Shown here one piece after another: positions 7,474 to 16,377 of a stretch of DNA of 64,000 nt. Each line of letters begins with the position of its first letter. Within the stretch, counting starts at the first letter, position 1. Source of the stretch: Pontibacter rufus (GTDB lineage Bacteria; Bacteroidota; Bacteroidia; Cytophagales; Hymenobacteraceae); assembly GCF_015694705.1 (NCBI RefSeq), contig NZ_JADQDR010000008.1, positions 62,001-126,000 of the forward strand, read 5' to 3'. A program made the position numbers and the translations under genes. Under the pieces are notes generated by a model. The model was not told the DNA's origin. It ran no database searches and saw only the letters and a list, made by a program, of their open reading frames with translations.

Positions 7474-9123
7474 TTACTTTGTGCCTGCGGCAGCTGCGCT
7501 GGTTGCTGTTACATAAAAATTCGGATCAACTTTTATACTTGCTTTTGGCGTTACACCACGCAGTTCCTGCCAGGTAGTGGTGGGCTTCAGCCACTTTTCT
7601 TTGCCGTTTATCAGCACTTTTATGGGCATATTAAAACCTGCCACCGTGTTATTCCATCTATACTTCAAAGTGCTGCCCGTCTGTTGATATTCCAGCTCCG
7701 GAATCCGGACATCGCGCAGGTACTGGTCAAAGAAAGGAGACAGATCGCTGCCAACCTGAGCGCTGAGATAATCTTCTATTTGCTGTGTTGTTACTGTCTG
7801 GTGGTAAAATTCCTTGTTGAGCCCGCGCAGGATGCTGCGCCATTTGGCATCGTCGTTTACTATCTGGCGGAGCGTGTGCAGCATGTTGGCGCCTTTGTAG
7901 TACATGTCGCCGGAGCCGCTGTTGTTTACGTTGTAGTAGCCAATTATGGGGCGGTCGTTTTTGATGTTTTTGCGCAGGCCAATCACGTATTCATTGGCCG
8001 CCTTCGTGCCGTAGAAATAATCCAAGAAGAGGGATTCGGAGTAATCCGTAAAACTCTCGTGAATCCACATGTCGGCAATGTCTTTGTAAGTAATGTTGTT
8101 GGCAAACCACTCATGGCCCGACTCATGCACAATGATGTAGTCGAACTTCTGCCCCCAGCCGGTGCCGCTCAGGTCGCGGCCTAAGTATCCGTTCTTAAAC
8201 CCGTTGCCATACGTAACCGAACTCTGGTGTTCCATGCCTAAGTATGGCACCTGCACCAGTTTGTAGCTGTCTTCATAAAAAGGGTAAGGGCCGAACCAGT
8301 GCTCAAAAGCAGTGAGCATGCGTTTTACCTCTTTAAACTGCTTTTTGGCTTTGCTCAGATCATTGCGCAGCACGTAGTAATCGCAGTCTAGGGGCCCTTT
8401 CTCGCCCTGAAACGTTTCAGAAAAATGAACATAATCACCCACGTTCACATTCACGCCATAGTTGTTGATGGGGTTGGATACAAACCAATGGAAGGTTTTT
8501 GTGCCGTCGTTGTTCTGGTCTACTTTGCGGAGGCGCCCGTTGGATACATCCATCAGCTTCTCGGGCACGGTTACGCTAATCAGCATGCTGTCCACCTCGT
8601 CGTACATATGGTCTTTGCAGGGCCACCACAGGCTGGCGCCGTCGCCCTGGCAGGAGGTAGCCACAAAGGGGTTGCCGTTAGCGTCCTGTTTCCAGGTAAG
8701 GCCGCCGCTCCAGGGTGGGTTTTCACTCACCTGCGGCTGGCCGCCATAGTATACTTCCACCTCATTCACATCGCCGGGGCGCTGCTGCGCTGCCAACTGA
8801 ATAAAATAAGCGCTGCCGTCGCGGGTATAGGTTAGTTCCTGCCCGTTTTGTACTATTTTTTCGATGCGCATAGGCTCCTGCAGGTCAAGCTGCATACGCT
8901 GGTTTGGCGAGAGCACTTTGTACTGCACCGTATTTACGCCCCGGATGGTGCTGTCGGCCGGGTTTACGCGGATGTTGAGGTGGTAATACGTTAAATCCCA
9001 CCAGGCGCGTTCGGGCGTAATGGCACCCCGTAGCGTATCCTGGTGCGTGAAGGCAGGCACCTGCGCCACGGCAGCAACCGAAACAAAAGAAAGCAGGGCA
9101 AGGAAGAGGGAACGAAGGAACAT
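7474..9123 (-). CDS. M1-family zinc aminopeptidase, secreted
   Basis: 549 residues. A signal peptide (MFLRSLFLALLSFVSVAAVAQ) sends it to the periplasm or beyond. The zinc site is HESGH at 333-337 with the third ligand E356 in HESFTDY, exactly HExxH-x18-E. The substrate-recognition GxMEN motif appears as GMEH near 296-299. The N-terminal beta-sandwich contains YHLNIRVNPADSTIRG, typical of the family. It lacks the long C-terminal domain of PepN, so it belongs to the short M1 group frequent in Bacteroidota. Likely role: trimming N-terminal residues from extracellular peptides. Confidence 0.92.
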   Translation of the reverse strand: MFLRSLFLALLSFVSVAAVAQVPAFTHQDTLRGAITPERAWWDLTYYHLNIRVNPADSTIRGVNTVQYKVLSPNQRMQLDLQEPMRIEKIVQNGQELTYTRDGSAYFIQLAAQQRPGDVNEVEVYYGGQPQVSENPPWSGGLTWKQDANGNPFVATSCQGDGASLWWPCKDHMYDEVDSMLISVTVPEKLMDVSNGRLRKVDQNNDGTKTFHWFVSNPINNYGVNVNVGDYVHFSETFQGEKGPLDCDYYVLRNDLSKAKKQFKEVKRMLTAFEHWFGPYPFYEDSYKLVQVPYLGMEHQSSVTYGNGFKNGYLGRDLSGTGWGQKFDYIIVHESGHEWFANNITYKDIADMWIHESFTDYSESLFLDYFYGTKAANEYVIGLRKNIKNDRPIIGYYNVNNSGSGDMYYKGANMLHTLRQIVNDDAKWRSILRGLNKEFYHQTVTTQQIEDYLSAQVGSDLSPFFDQYLRDVRIPELEYQQTGSTLKYRWNNTVAGFNMPIKVLINGKEKWLKPTTTWQELRGVTPKASIKVDPNFYVTATSAAAAGTK

Positions 9124-9457
9124 GGCGTAATCCGGATATTTTTGATAGTGTTTATCGTGCTAATTTATACTTCAGGCTGAGGGCTGCAAGTAGCCTGCCA
9201 AAATGATTATACTTTACACAGGTTTAAAAATAAGTACCCGGGAAAATTAACTTTCACTATACACAAAGGCTTCCGGGCCCCAAGGCTTTGGACACCACAC
9301 AAATAGTGCATGAAAAGTCTTGTGTCTTGATACCTGATACTTGTGCCCCTTTATTTATACTTAAAACCAGGTATACAGCAGCTGCAGCAAGATACATATT
9401 TGCTAAGGTACTGCCAAACACCCGTTATCAAAGCAGTAACTGTATTGCTACAGCTCA
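9124..9457. other. Intergenic region upstream of the aminopeptidase
   Basis: No gene seen. TTATACTT octamers lie at about 9161, 9208 and 9354. A GTGTCTTGATAC phrase near 9320 resembles GTGTCCTGATAC near 3010, both upstream of or between genes; meaning unknown. Confidence 0.35.
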
Positions 9458-9504
9458 CATAAAAGCGCTGCCGCTCAGCTGAATGGAGCGGCAGCGCTTT
9501 TATG
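9458..9504. terminator. 19-bp perfect hairpin
   Basis: Arms 9458-9476 and 9486-9504 pair without mismatch around a 9-base loop; stem is GC-rich inside and AT-rich at the ends. It lies 18 bases beyond the 3' end of the minus-strand GNAT gene. Confidence 0.8.
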
Positions 9505-9522
9505 AATTTGCGTGGCGGTAGT

Positions 9523-9807
9523 TTATACTTCCTTTACCAGATCCTGGTATTCCGGGTGCCGTTGCACGTAAGCTTCTACAACGGGGCAGGAAGCTACAAT
9601 TTTAAAATCCTGCGATTTGGCAAATTCCAGCCCGGCTTTTACCAACTGGTCTGCTATGCCTTTGCCGCGCTGCGACGGTGGCACAAAAGTATGGTCCATA
9701 TCCAGCACATCGTCCTCGGTGTAAGTATAAGTCAATTCCGCTTCTTCTCCGTCCAGTTCGGCGTAAAAGCGCAGGTCTTCTGCATCATGTTTAATATTTG
9801 CTTCCAT
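9523..9807 (-). CDS. Small GNAT-family N-acetyltransferase (YjdJ type)
   Basis: 94 residues, the reduced GNAT fold seen in YjdJ-like proteins. The acetyl-CoA loop QRGKGIADQLV lies at about 46-56, preceded by the strand DMDHTFVPP and followed by the FKIVASCPVVEAYVQRHPEY segment characteristic of this group. The acceptor substrate is unknown for the family. Clean ATG start; a strong hairpin follows. Confidence 0.9.
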   Translation of the reverse strand: MEANIKHDAEDLRFYAELDGEEAELTYTYTEDDVLDMDHTFVPPSQRGKGIADQLVKAGLEFAKSQDFKIVASCPVVEAYVQRHPEYQDLVKEV

Positions 9808-10104
9808 AGTATGTTTTTGTTTGTTCCCTATACGCAGTTACCAGACCGGTGTTTGAGCCGGCGCATTACGCAGGCGCAGCATATTGTCTCTGCCCGAAGC
9901 TGAACACATCAGTAAATAATTCCTGTTTACAGAAACTCAGAATAACAAAGCGGAGTAATATCTACGTGTTTATACATAAAATTATCGGTATATCTTTATT
10001 TGTTCAAAGTAGTATGTTTAAGTGTGATTCACGGCACGAAGCTGGTTTGGCAGATTATATTAGAGAGACGAAAAAGAACACAATCTTTACGATAATCAAA
10101 AGAT
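9808..10104. promoter_or_regulatory. Divergent region with a shared upstream element
   Basis: No gene. At 9961-9980 lies TCTACGTGTTTATAC followed by ATAAA; 19 of 20 bases recur at 24436-24455 upstream of the glycosyltransferase operon, at almost the same distance from the start codon (124 and 126 intervening bases). Confidence 0.4.
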
Positions 10105-10995
10105 ATGTCTAAAAAGAGAGTATCGCATAAGCATGAATCTCAACAGAGCCCTGTGCCAAAAGGACGGCTGCTGGCTATAGGCGGACATGAAGATAAGGGT
10201 GTAAAAGATCTGAAAGAAATACAGCGGCGGAACGAAGACTTTGAGAGTCAGGAAATCCTGAAGTTTCTGGTAGGAGAACTGCGGGGCGAAGCTCCCACGC
10301 TTGTTGTTATACCAACGGCATCTACAGTACCGGACGAGGCGGCGCAGGATTATACCAAGGTGTTTGGGGAGCTCGGTGTAAAAAAAGTGGAGGTGATGGA
10401 TATCCGCAACCGGCAGGATGCCTGCAAACCCGAATTTATGGAAATGGTAGAGCGCGCCGCTGGCATCATGTTTACGGGCGGAGACCAGCTGCGCCTGACG
10501 GCCATACTAGGCGGGACACCGGTGCTGCAACTCATGAAGGAAAGGTATACTTACGAGAACATCATCGTGGCGGGCACCAGCGCCGGGGCAGCAGCCTTGT
10601 CTACCCCTATGATTTATGAGGGTGAAACAAAGGGAGGTTACATCAAAGGCGATGTGCGCATCACAACCGGGCTGGAGTTTCTGAAGAATGTGGCCATCGA
10701 TACGCATTTTATTGAGCGCGGGCGTATGGTTCGTGTGGCGCAGGCCATTGCCACCAATCCTGGTTGTATCGGCATCGGGTTGGAGGAAGATACCGCTCTT
10801 TTTGTGACAGAAGGCAAGGAAGCTGTGGTAGTGGGCAGCGGCCTGGTAACGGTAGTAGATGGTACAGGCGTATCCCGCACCAACATCTACGAAATCAGCA
10901 CCGGCGAACCCTTTACGGTCTGCGATCTAAAGGTGCACCTGTTATCCAATGGCGAGCGCTACACCTTCCCTACTTACGACCAGTTGCACCTCTAG
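10105..10995 (+). CDS. cphB: Cyanophycinase-like serine peptidase (S51)
   Basis: 296 residues. Cyanophycinase cleaves the Asp-Arg storage polymer cyanophycin to beta-Asp-Arg dipeptides. Seen: the N-terminal GRLLAIGGHEDK strand-turn, the MFTGGDQLRL motif near 122-131, and the nucleophile elbow AGTSAGA with Ser159. No signal peptide, so a cytosolic form. A cyanophycin synthetase is not in this window; either it lies elsewhere or the enzyme serves another isoaspartyl peptide. A short Lys/His-rich head (residues 1-19) precedes the fold. Confidence 0.9.
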   Translation: MSKKRVSHKHESQQSPVPKGRLLAIGGHEDKGVKDLKEIQRRNEDFESQEILKFLVGELRGEAPTLVVIPTASTVPDEAAQDYTKVFGELGVKKVEVMDIRNRQDACKPEFMEMVERAAGIMFTGGDQLRLTAILGGTPVLQLMKERYTYENIIVAGTSAGAAALSTPMIYEGETKGGYIKGDVRITTGLEFLKNVAIDTHFIERGRMVRVAQAIATNPGCIGIGLEEDTALFVTEGKEAVVVGSGLVTVVDGTGVSRTNIYEISTGEPFTVCDLKVHLLSNGERYTFPTYDQLHL

Positions 10996-10999
10996 TGCC

Positions 11000-11033
11000 T
11001 ATAATAGCTGGCGCGGCCGCGCCAGCTATTATA
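11000..11033. terminator. Perfect 34-base palindrome shared by convergent genes
   Basis: Self-complementary from 11000 to 11033 with a GC-rich centre and TATTATA at each end. It sits 4 bases after the cyanophycinase stop and overlaps the stop codon of the convergent Nudix gene, so it can terminate both. Confidence 0.82.
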
Positions 11034-11571
11034 ATGTTGTTTCCGGGTGTCGGAGCTGTGTCTGCTTTCTGGCAGCCAGCCACTGCAGCGCAATAATTGT
11101 TTTGGCATCCATCAGCCGGAGTCGCAGCATTTCTGCTTCCGTTAATGCCACCACCTGTATATGCTCATGCTCTTCATCCAGACCGCCGCCCTGTCTTTCC
11201 TTCCCGCTGACTTCGGCATAGTAGAGATGCACTTTTTCGGTGCAGGCGCCGGGCGAGGTAAAGAAGTCCCAGATATGCTCCAGCCTGTCTACTTTATACC
11301 CTGTTTCTTCAGCAATTTCTTTGCGGATAGTCTTTTCGGGATCGCCGTTTTCCACTACGCCCGCCACTGTTTCCAGCAGGTTCATTTCTGCGCTGTAGCG
11401 GTACTGTTTTACAAAAATATACTTGTCCTGCTGCGTATCGTACACAAGCGCAGCGGCTGCGTTGCCGCTTACGAACTGCTCCCGTTCAAAGGTATCACCG
11501 TCTTCCTCCACAATAAGCTTCCGGAAAGTATAAAATCCTTCGTAGATGGTTTCTTGTCCTTTAATCTGCAT
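11029..11571 (-). CDS. nudK: NudK-like Nudix hydrolase
   Basis: 180 residues. The Nudix box appears as VVENGDPEKTIRKEIAEETGY, with the NudK-type spacing and Lys instead of the usual Arg before the catalytic Glu. Further NudK hallmarks are TSPGACTEKVHLYYAEV and the late GGGLDEEHEHIQV and DAKTIIAL segments. NudK hydrolyses GDP-mannose and related nucleotide sugars; ADP-ribose pyrophosphatases are the nearest alternative. The first ATG gives the expected N-terminus. Convergent with the cyanophycinase gene. Confidence 0.85.
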   Translation of the reverse strand: MQIKGQETIYEGFYTFRKLIVEEDGDTFEREQFVSGNAAAALVYDTQQDKYIFVKQYRYSAEMNLLETVAGVVENGDPEKTIRKEIAEETGYKVDRLEHIWDFFTSPGACTEKVHLYYAEVSGKERQGGGLDEEHEHIQVVALTEAEMLRLRLMDAKTIIALQWLAARKQTQLRHPETTL

Positions 11572-11691
11572 GGTTTATCAATTTAAGGTATAAAACGTAC
11601 GCAGGAGTGGTTTGTGTGTTGCGCCACATCCCTGCCAAGTATAAGCTGTTAACAACAGGAACCGCCGGCTGCGGCGCGAGAAAGAATAGAT

Positions 11692-12072
11692 ATGAGCAGA
11701 GCAAGACTGATAGCACTGATACAGGGTGTTTACTGGCTGCCGTTCGGGGTATGGCCTCTCGTCCACATGCCCAGTTTCTTGTGGGTAACAGGTCCCAAAG
11801 TTGAGTTGTGGCTGGTCCGGACAGTAAGCCTGCTGCTTATTGTAATTGGTGCTGTATTAATTGCAGCTGCAGCGAGCAAACGGGTTACGCCCGAAATAAA
11901 ATGGCTGGGCGCGGGTGGGGCAGCGGCCATGGCTTTTGTAGACTTCTATTATAGTATGCAGGATGTTATATGGGATACGTACATGCTGGACGGCATAGCC
12001 GAAATCATACTTATTCTGCTTTGGCTATGGGTCGGCAGGCACGGTGTGGCACAAACCACAGAGAAGCAATAA
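11692..12072 (+). CDS. Small integral membrane protein, four predicted helices
   Basis: 126 residues with four hydrophobic segments: about 6-26 (LIALIQGVYWLPFGVWPLV), 40-60 (TVSLLLIVIGAVLIAAAA), 70-88 (WLGAGGAAAMAFVDFYY) and 98-114 (GIAEIILILLWLWVG). The charged tail follows the last helix. I do not recognise the family. It stands alone, with its own terminator, and overlaps nothing. Confidence 0.75.
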   Translation: MSRARLIALIQGVYWLPFGVWPLVHMPSFLWVTGPKVELWLVRTVSLLLIVIGAVLIAAAASKRVTPEIKWLGAGGAAAMAFVDFYYSMQDVIWDTYMLDGIAEIILILLWLWVGRHGVAQTTEKQ

Positions 12073-12111
12073 GGCCGGTACCGCTGGTATAATCAGCAGT
12101 GCCGGCCTTTT
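12071..12111 (+). terminator. Rho-independent terminator
   Basis: AAGGCCGG at 12071-12078 pairs with CCGGCCTT at 12102-12109, with an inner GCTG/CAGC stem, and a T-run follows. It overlaps the stop region of the small membrane protein gene. Confidence 0.85.
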
Positions 12112-12140
12112 TGTGCTTACATGCCTGCAGGCATGTGCCA

Positions 12141-12500
12141 TTATGCAGCCACTAGGTTCCGGTGCAGCAACATGTAAGCTTCATCCAGTGTTCTGGCCTG
12201 CTGGAAAAGCGAATCAAGCTTCAACAGCTTCAGCAGGCGGCAGGTCGTGTTATCCAGTCCAAACAAGAGTATCTGGACCTGTTGTGCACGAAGCGCCAGC
12301 AGCTCGTTAATAAAACAACTGAAACTGGTGTTGGAGTGAATGATCTGTTGCAGACCCGAACAGTCTAGCCATAAAAGTTTCCTGCTGTGCTCCGGTACTC
12401 CATCCAGCGCATCTTTTATGCTGCTAAATGCTTTCTTGTTAGTTATACCTTCTGCTATGGTTAAGCTTACGTCATTGTATAGCTGTGTATATATTTTCAT
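12141..12500 (-). CDS. STAS-like small protein
   Basis: 119 residues from the ATG at 12500 (MKIYTQLYNDV); an upstream start at 12554 would add an unlikely Cys/Thr head. Pattern matches a STAS domain: SLTIAEGITN, then KLLWLDCSGLQQIIHSNTSF, then VQILLFGLDNTTCRLLKLLKL and a final TLDEAYMLL helix. The usual Ser-Ser-Gly core is replaced by HSNTS, so phosphorylation control is doubtful. Related in form to the genes at 4068 and 14773. Confidence 0.7.
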   Translation of the reverse strand: MKIYTQLYNDVSLTIAEGITNKKAFSSIKDALDGVPEHSRKLLWLDCSGLQQIIHSNTSFSCFINELLALRAQQVQILLFGLDNTTCRLLKLLKLDSLFQQARTLDEAYMLLHRNLVAA

Positions 12501-12901
12501 GATATGATCTTTAGTTGTTGGAAGTTTACAACATGTTGTAAGTGGCATCTGCATGCCAGCTATTGTTGCTAGTACCCTTTTTACAGGCGCGGGGTTAAAG
12601 GTAGAAGCCTCATATCCTGTAAAATACGTATTAACACACTTTATAAATTCATTAGCCCCTTAAGCGTGTTAAATACGGAGGTTAAAACAAGTATAAGGTT
12701 AGAATTATAGCAGGTTGCGGCATCCTGGTGCTCACTGCCACAGGGCAGGGCCGGGAGTGGGGAGTGTCTATAGCGGTGAAACGCTCTTTGTAATTATCAA
12801 AAGCAAGTGCTATAGCCCATTTACAGATGCAACACTCCCAACAAATAGAGGCCTGACTTACAACCTTAAGTGTTAGATGCTGTGGAGCGCTTTATCTTTA
12901 G
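12501..12901. other. Gene-free stretch
   Basis: 401 bases, AT-rich, no credible ORF. AAGTATAA occurs at about 12691. It should carry the promoter of the STAS-like gene at its left edge; no consensus element was convincing. Confidence 0.4.
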
Positions 12902-13165
12902 CTATTCATGGGTGTTCTGAGCGCTTAAGAAGCTCTTAAGACTCACATAATCAAAAGAACTATATTCAATGGTATCTACCCCGGCAAAAAACACTTTTAG
13001 CGGTATTAGGATTTCCTCCAGTAATGGCACCTCCTGCACCGCTTCTTTGTCGGCCGCTTTTATCTTTAGTCCGGTTTGGTACAAACTAACCGTAAACGAT
13101 ACAATTTCTCCGCTCGAAACCTGAGATTCGAAACTATTAAGTTTTTGATTTACCTGGCGTGTCAT
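12902..13165 (-). CDS. Small hypothetical protein
   Basis: 87 residues with two strand-rich halves: EIVSFTVSLYQTGLKIKAAD and ILIPLKVFFAGVDTIEYSSFDY. No signal peptide, no cysteines, no known motif. The ordered alternation of hydrophobic and polar residues and a clean ATG favour a real gene. I do not recognise it. Confidence 0.55.
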   Translation of the reverse strand: MTRQVNQKLNSFESQVSSGEIVSFTVSLYQTGLKIKAADKEAVQEVPLLEEILIPLKVFFAGVDTIEYSSFDYVSLKSFLSAQNTHE

Positions 13166-13664
13166 ATTAAGTCGGTTCTGGTAGCGGGAGCGTTTACATT
13201 AATACAAATAAACCTCATAGAAATGACACATACATCGGTATAAATACTTGGTTTGTATAGGGGGTTATACTAAAAAATGTAAGCGTATCTAAATTGAGGG
13301 TGAACGTGGTGGTTATTATGGTAAGGATGTGAATTGAAGTTGCAGTCTCTGCATTGCGGGTGAATTGGGTGAAAGATATAAGCCATAATCAGGAGGATTG
13401 GGAGGAAATTCAAGTACTATTTTAAATGTGTAAATGCAGATCTGCTTATACAATTGGTATCATCATTTTCATACTATACGTATATTAGATTATACTTACA
13501 GAGGACATTTCAGCGGATTTGAAGGCAATACTTAAAATCTATGAAAAAGGCTCTCTGAATAAAATGAACAGGTTGCCTGTTGTTTGAGGAGGTGTCTGTT
13601 CAGCAAAAAAATACCGGCAGCCAATATTGTAAGTATAACTGCCGGGTCATTTTTTCCTGAAAAC
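13166..13664. other. Divergent intergenic region
   Basis: 499 bases. A stop-free run at 13484-13579 reads IILTEDISADLKAILKIYEKG and so on up to a TGA, lacking a start codon in its first half, so it may be a remnant or chance. Octamers of the AAGTATAA type lie at about 13494 and 13631. Confidence 0.35.
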
Positions 13665-14024
13665 ATGTTAAAAGCAAAACACTTAAATCAGAACACAATT
13701 TGGGTGAAAACCCTGCAGGGAACTTTTATGTACGCCCTTTACCAGAAGGATACGTTGGTGCATGTAGGCCAGTGCCATGAAGTACAAGGGCGCATTGACC
13801 AGCATTTCAAAGACAAAGACATTCTTTTCGATCGTTTTACTTACACCTTTATACCAGGTATGCGCCCGTTTTCCAGTGAGGCAAATTTGATGGAAGCGGT
13901 AGCTATAGCGCGCATGAAACCTAAAACTGACACAACACCAGCATCCGGCTCAAGTGCCTCTATTGCGCCAAAGCCGGTTCGCTACCAGCACCTGGATGCA
14001 GAAGATACACAGACTGTCGCCTGA
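13665..14024 (+). CDS. GIY-YIG-like small protein
   Basis: 119 residues from ATG 13665; a TTG 81 bases earlier is less likely. Residues 18-85 fit a GIY-YIG fold: TFMYALYQKDTLVHVGQC (the GIY...YIG strands appear as MYAL and VHVGQ), a basic helix EVQGRIDQHF, the strand FDRFTYTFI, and the catalytic-position glutamate in NLMEAVAIARMKP. The first motif lacks the classical Gly-Ile-Tyr, so nuclease activity is uncertain. A Ser/Pro-rich tail (about 88-119) is probably disordered. A solo gene followed by its own terminator. Confidence 0.62.
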   Translation: MLKAKHLNQNTIWVKTLQGTFMYALYQKDTLVHVGQCHEVQGRIDQHFKDKDILFDRFTYTFIPGMRPFSSEANLMEAVAIARMKPKTDTTPASGSSASIAPKPVRYQHLDAEDTQTVA

Positions 14025-14042
14025 AGTAGCGAAATAACAGCC

Positions 14043-14090
14043 ACAGGCCGTCTTTACTATGCAAACAGCAGCGTAGTGAAGACGGCCTGT
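14043..14090 (+). terminator. 20-bp stem terminator
   Basis: Arms 14043-14062 and 14071-14090 pair with two G-T wobbles; CGTTTTT follows. It lies 18 bases after the GIY-YIG-like gene. Confidence 0.85.
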
Positions 14091-14139
14091 CGTTTTTCCG
14101 GCTGTGCAACCCCATCTTCGGCTGTCAGTAAACAGGGGT

Positions 14140-14709
14140 ATGCTCCCTTATAAAAAGCCCACAAAAGCAGAAATGGCTGCCGCTGCTAACCAGACGGTAC
14201 CCGATATTATCGCTCCAAACCTGAAGGTGCTGTTTTGCGGCATTAACCCCAGTTTGTATACCGCTGTGGTAGGGCATAGGTTTGCCCGGCCCGGCAACCG
14301 GTTCTGGCCTGTGCTGCACCGGGCAGGCTTCACGCCCTACCTCTTTGCGCCTCACCAGGATGTAGAATTGCTGCAACTTGGTTATGGAATCACGGATGTG
14401 GTGGCAAGGGCAACGGTAAGTGCCGACCAACTGGCCAGAGAAGAATTTGTGGAAGGAGGCAAGCGGCTGGTAGAAAAAGTGAAAAACTACAAACCGCAGG
14501 TGCTGGCTGTTCTGGGTATTACGGCTTACCGCAAAGCTTTTGATTGCGCCGGAGCCGGCATCGGGCTTCAGGAGCAGACGCTTGGCAGTACCCGTATCTG
14601 GGTGCTGCCCAACCCAAGCGGGCTCAACGCACATTTCCCACCCGAAGCGCTGGCAGAAGTATACAGGGAGTTGCGCCTGTTTTCTGATGCCCAAAGTACA
14701 AAAAGCTGA
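14140..14709 (+). CDS. mug: G/U mismatch-specific DNA glycosylase
   Basis: 189 residues. Removes uracil (or ethenocytosine) from mismatches with G. The family motifs are present: GINPSLYTAVVGHRFA at 34-49, with N36 in the position that activates water, and NPSGLNAHF near 155-163 that binds the opposite strand. ATG 14140 is preferred over a GTG at 14104 because the conserved region begins soon after MLPYKKPTKAEM. No partner genes are adjacent. Confidence 0.92.
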   Translation: MLPYKKPTKAEMAAAANQTVPDIIAPNLKVLFCGINPSLYTAVVGHRFARPGNRFWPVLHRAGFTPYLFAPHQDVELLQLGYGITDVVARATVSADQLAREEFVEGGKRLVEKVKNYKPQVLAVLGITAYRKAFDCAGAGIGLQEQTLGSTRIWVLPNPSGLNAHFPPEALAEVYRELRLFSDAQSTKS

Positions 14710-14772
14710 ATCTCTGCGGGCAGGGTTAAGCGGACTTTCAGATTTTACCGGATAGTATGATGCGGGCCGGCG

Positions 14773-15114
14773 CTACTGTTGCCTGCTATACTGATAAGCT
14801 TCTTTTATGGTAGGCACAATGCGCAACACACTATCCAGGCCCGAGTTTTTAAAGGCAGTTTGCAGCTGGGGCGAAACCTGGTAAAATACCAGGTTGATAT
14901 GAGCTGCATCAGCTTTGCTGCTGTGCTGCAGCATCATTCTTAGAACCTGCGTAGATACAGCGGTAGCCTGCTCGCAGTCGACCCATACATTGCGGAGTTT
15001 TGCTGCAATGGCTTTATCCAGAATTTGGATCATTTGCCGGTAAGTATCGGCATCCAATTCACCTTTGGCCTCCACAAAACAACAATCCTGCAAGTATAAT
15101 GTATTTAGCGACAT
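14773..15114 (-). CDS. STAS-like small protein
   Basis: 113 residues from ATG 15114. STAS pattern: LYLQDCCFVEAKGELDADTY, then RNVWVDCEQATAVSTQVLRMML, then INLVFYQVSPQLQTAFKNSGL and a closing TIKEAY helix. The serine-threonine pair in AVSTQV sits where anti-anti-sigma factors are phosphorylated. Fourth STAS-like gene in 11 kb, without a recognisable kinase nearby. Confidence 0.75.
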   Translation of the reverse strand: MSLNTLYLQDCCFVEAKGELDADTYRQMIQILDKAIAAKLRNVWVDCEQATAVSTQVLRMMLQHSSKADAAHINLVFYQVSPQLQTAFKNSGLDSVLRIVPTIKEAYQYSRQQ

Positions 15115-15855
15115 GTTTATATTTATGGTTATACCTGATGTTATCAAGTCGGCACAGGCATGTAATCACAAAGGTGTTTTACAAAGCTATAAAATTAGTT
15201 AAATTTACAGCATCGGCAAATACTGAATTTTGATGCATTAAGTACTGGTTTTGCATGATATATCGGGGCAACTAATCAGGAGTAAGATACACTTTATACT
15301 TTAAAAATTGTGCTAAATTGTTTTAAAAGCAATTTGTACTGTTTAGGAGCCTGTAGTAGTCGCCATAAAAACAAAATATGTGCACGAAAGCACTATTTTA
15401 TCTGTTATCTGCTACAAATAAGGTTATGCTACGTATTAGGATATAAGGAAGCATATGGTAAAAAATTATACCATAAACAGGAAGCAGCACTGATGCAACA
15501 AAAACATGGTTGATACGATGCAGCGAGGTGATAAATAAGGAGGTCCAATACCTGGAAAGGCTGTATCCGATACCTCGCTCAGGTTGGTACTGTATTTAAA
15601 TGCAACTGACACAATGCAGGCTGTTAACTAAAGCGGCAGCCGCGCTGGAAGGTGTATGAACGCCGTTAGTTCTGCTTAAACAGTTGCCAAGGCTCTTGAA
15701 GGCTTTGTTCTGCGTTTTGCTATTTTCTTATGATGAGATAAATATACCTATAGTATAGTACCCTCTGGTTAAAGCTTGATTTCGTGCCTGAAGATTGGCT
15801 TTAATCCCATATATGATTGAAACATAGGAAAATTATAAATGCTAACTATTAAACC
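15115..15855. other. Longest gene-free stretch of the left half
   Basis: 741 bases. The only ORF of note (15310-15513, Cys/Tyr/Lys-rich, no recognisable pattern) is not convincing. One TATACTT-type octamer at about 15294. No RNA gene or repeat recognised. Confidence 0.4.
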
Positions 15856-16338
15856 ATGAAAACGCGAAATCAGCTTGAGCACGGGTATCCAAAACTGCTT
15901 CGGATAGAGCCGGAAAATGAAAACAACCAACCTCACCACTTCTTTCAGGAAAGGTTGCACAGTGGCTCAGGCCTGCACAGGAATCCTGTAGTCATACACC
16001 CGTCCGGGGCGCAGCAGCCTCATACAGTTCACAGCACTGGCAGTGTTACGCCAATGCCGTCTAACCCTAAACAGTACAGCACCCATAGCGGCTATGTGAC
16101 CTATAATAGTGGATACGAACGAAGGTCAACTTATACTTCTTATCCCGTTTATCCCGGTCGGAAGAGCACCAATGCAAAAAGCAGTACATCCAGTACTTCA
16201 AATATTTACCTGGGTGGCCGCACGAGTTCCTATGGTCCGTCAGGTTGCGCTGCCGTACAGAAGCAGTATAGTTATGGCAGATACAATGCCAGCGACAAAA
16301 CAAGCGACGATACCCCAGGTGTTAATGAAGCCAAATAG
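15856..16338 (+). CDS. Ser/Tyr/Thr-rich hypothetical protein
   Basis: 160 residues, polar and low in aliphatics, with Ser/Thr/Tyr/Gly-rich stretches such as HSGYVTYNSGYERRSTYTSY and SSTSSTSNIYLGG. The first 45 residues carry His and Asn clusters instead. No signal peptide or membrane segment. It resembles, in composition only, the two low-complexity proteins at 2065 and 3057. A strong terminator follows the stop by 40 bases. I do not recognise a family. Confidence 0.55.
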   Translation: MKTRNQLEHGYPKLLRIEPENENNQPHHFFQERLHSGSGLHRNPVVIHPSGAQQPHTVHSTGSVTPMPSNPKQYSTHSGYVTYNSGYERRSTYTSYPVYPGRKSTNAKSSTSSTSNIYLGGRTSSYGPSGCAAVQKQYSYGRYNASDKTSDDTPGVNEAK

Positions 16339-16377
16339 GAAGGTGTATGCCGGAAAATAAGCCCCGGTTTGCCTGTT

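Noticed and set aside
15310-15513. Short ORF with many Cys/Tyr/Lys
   Set aside because: No domain pattern and an AT-rich context; likely chance.
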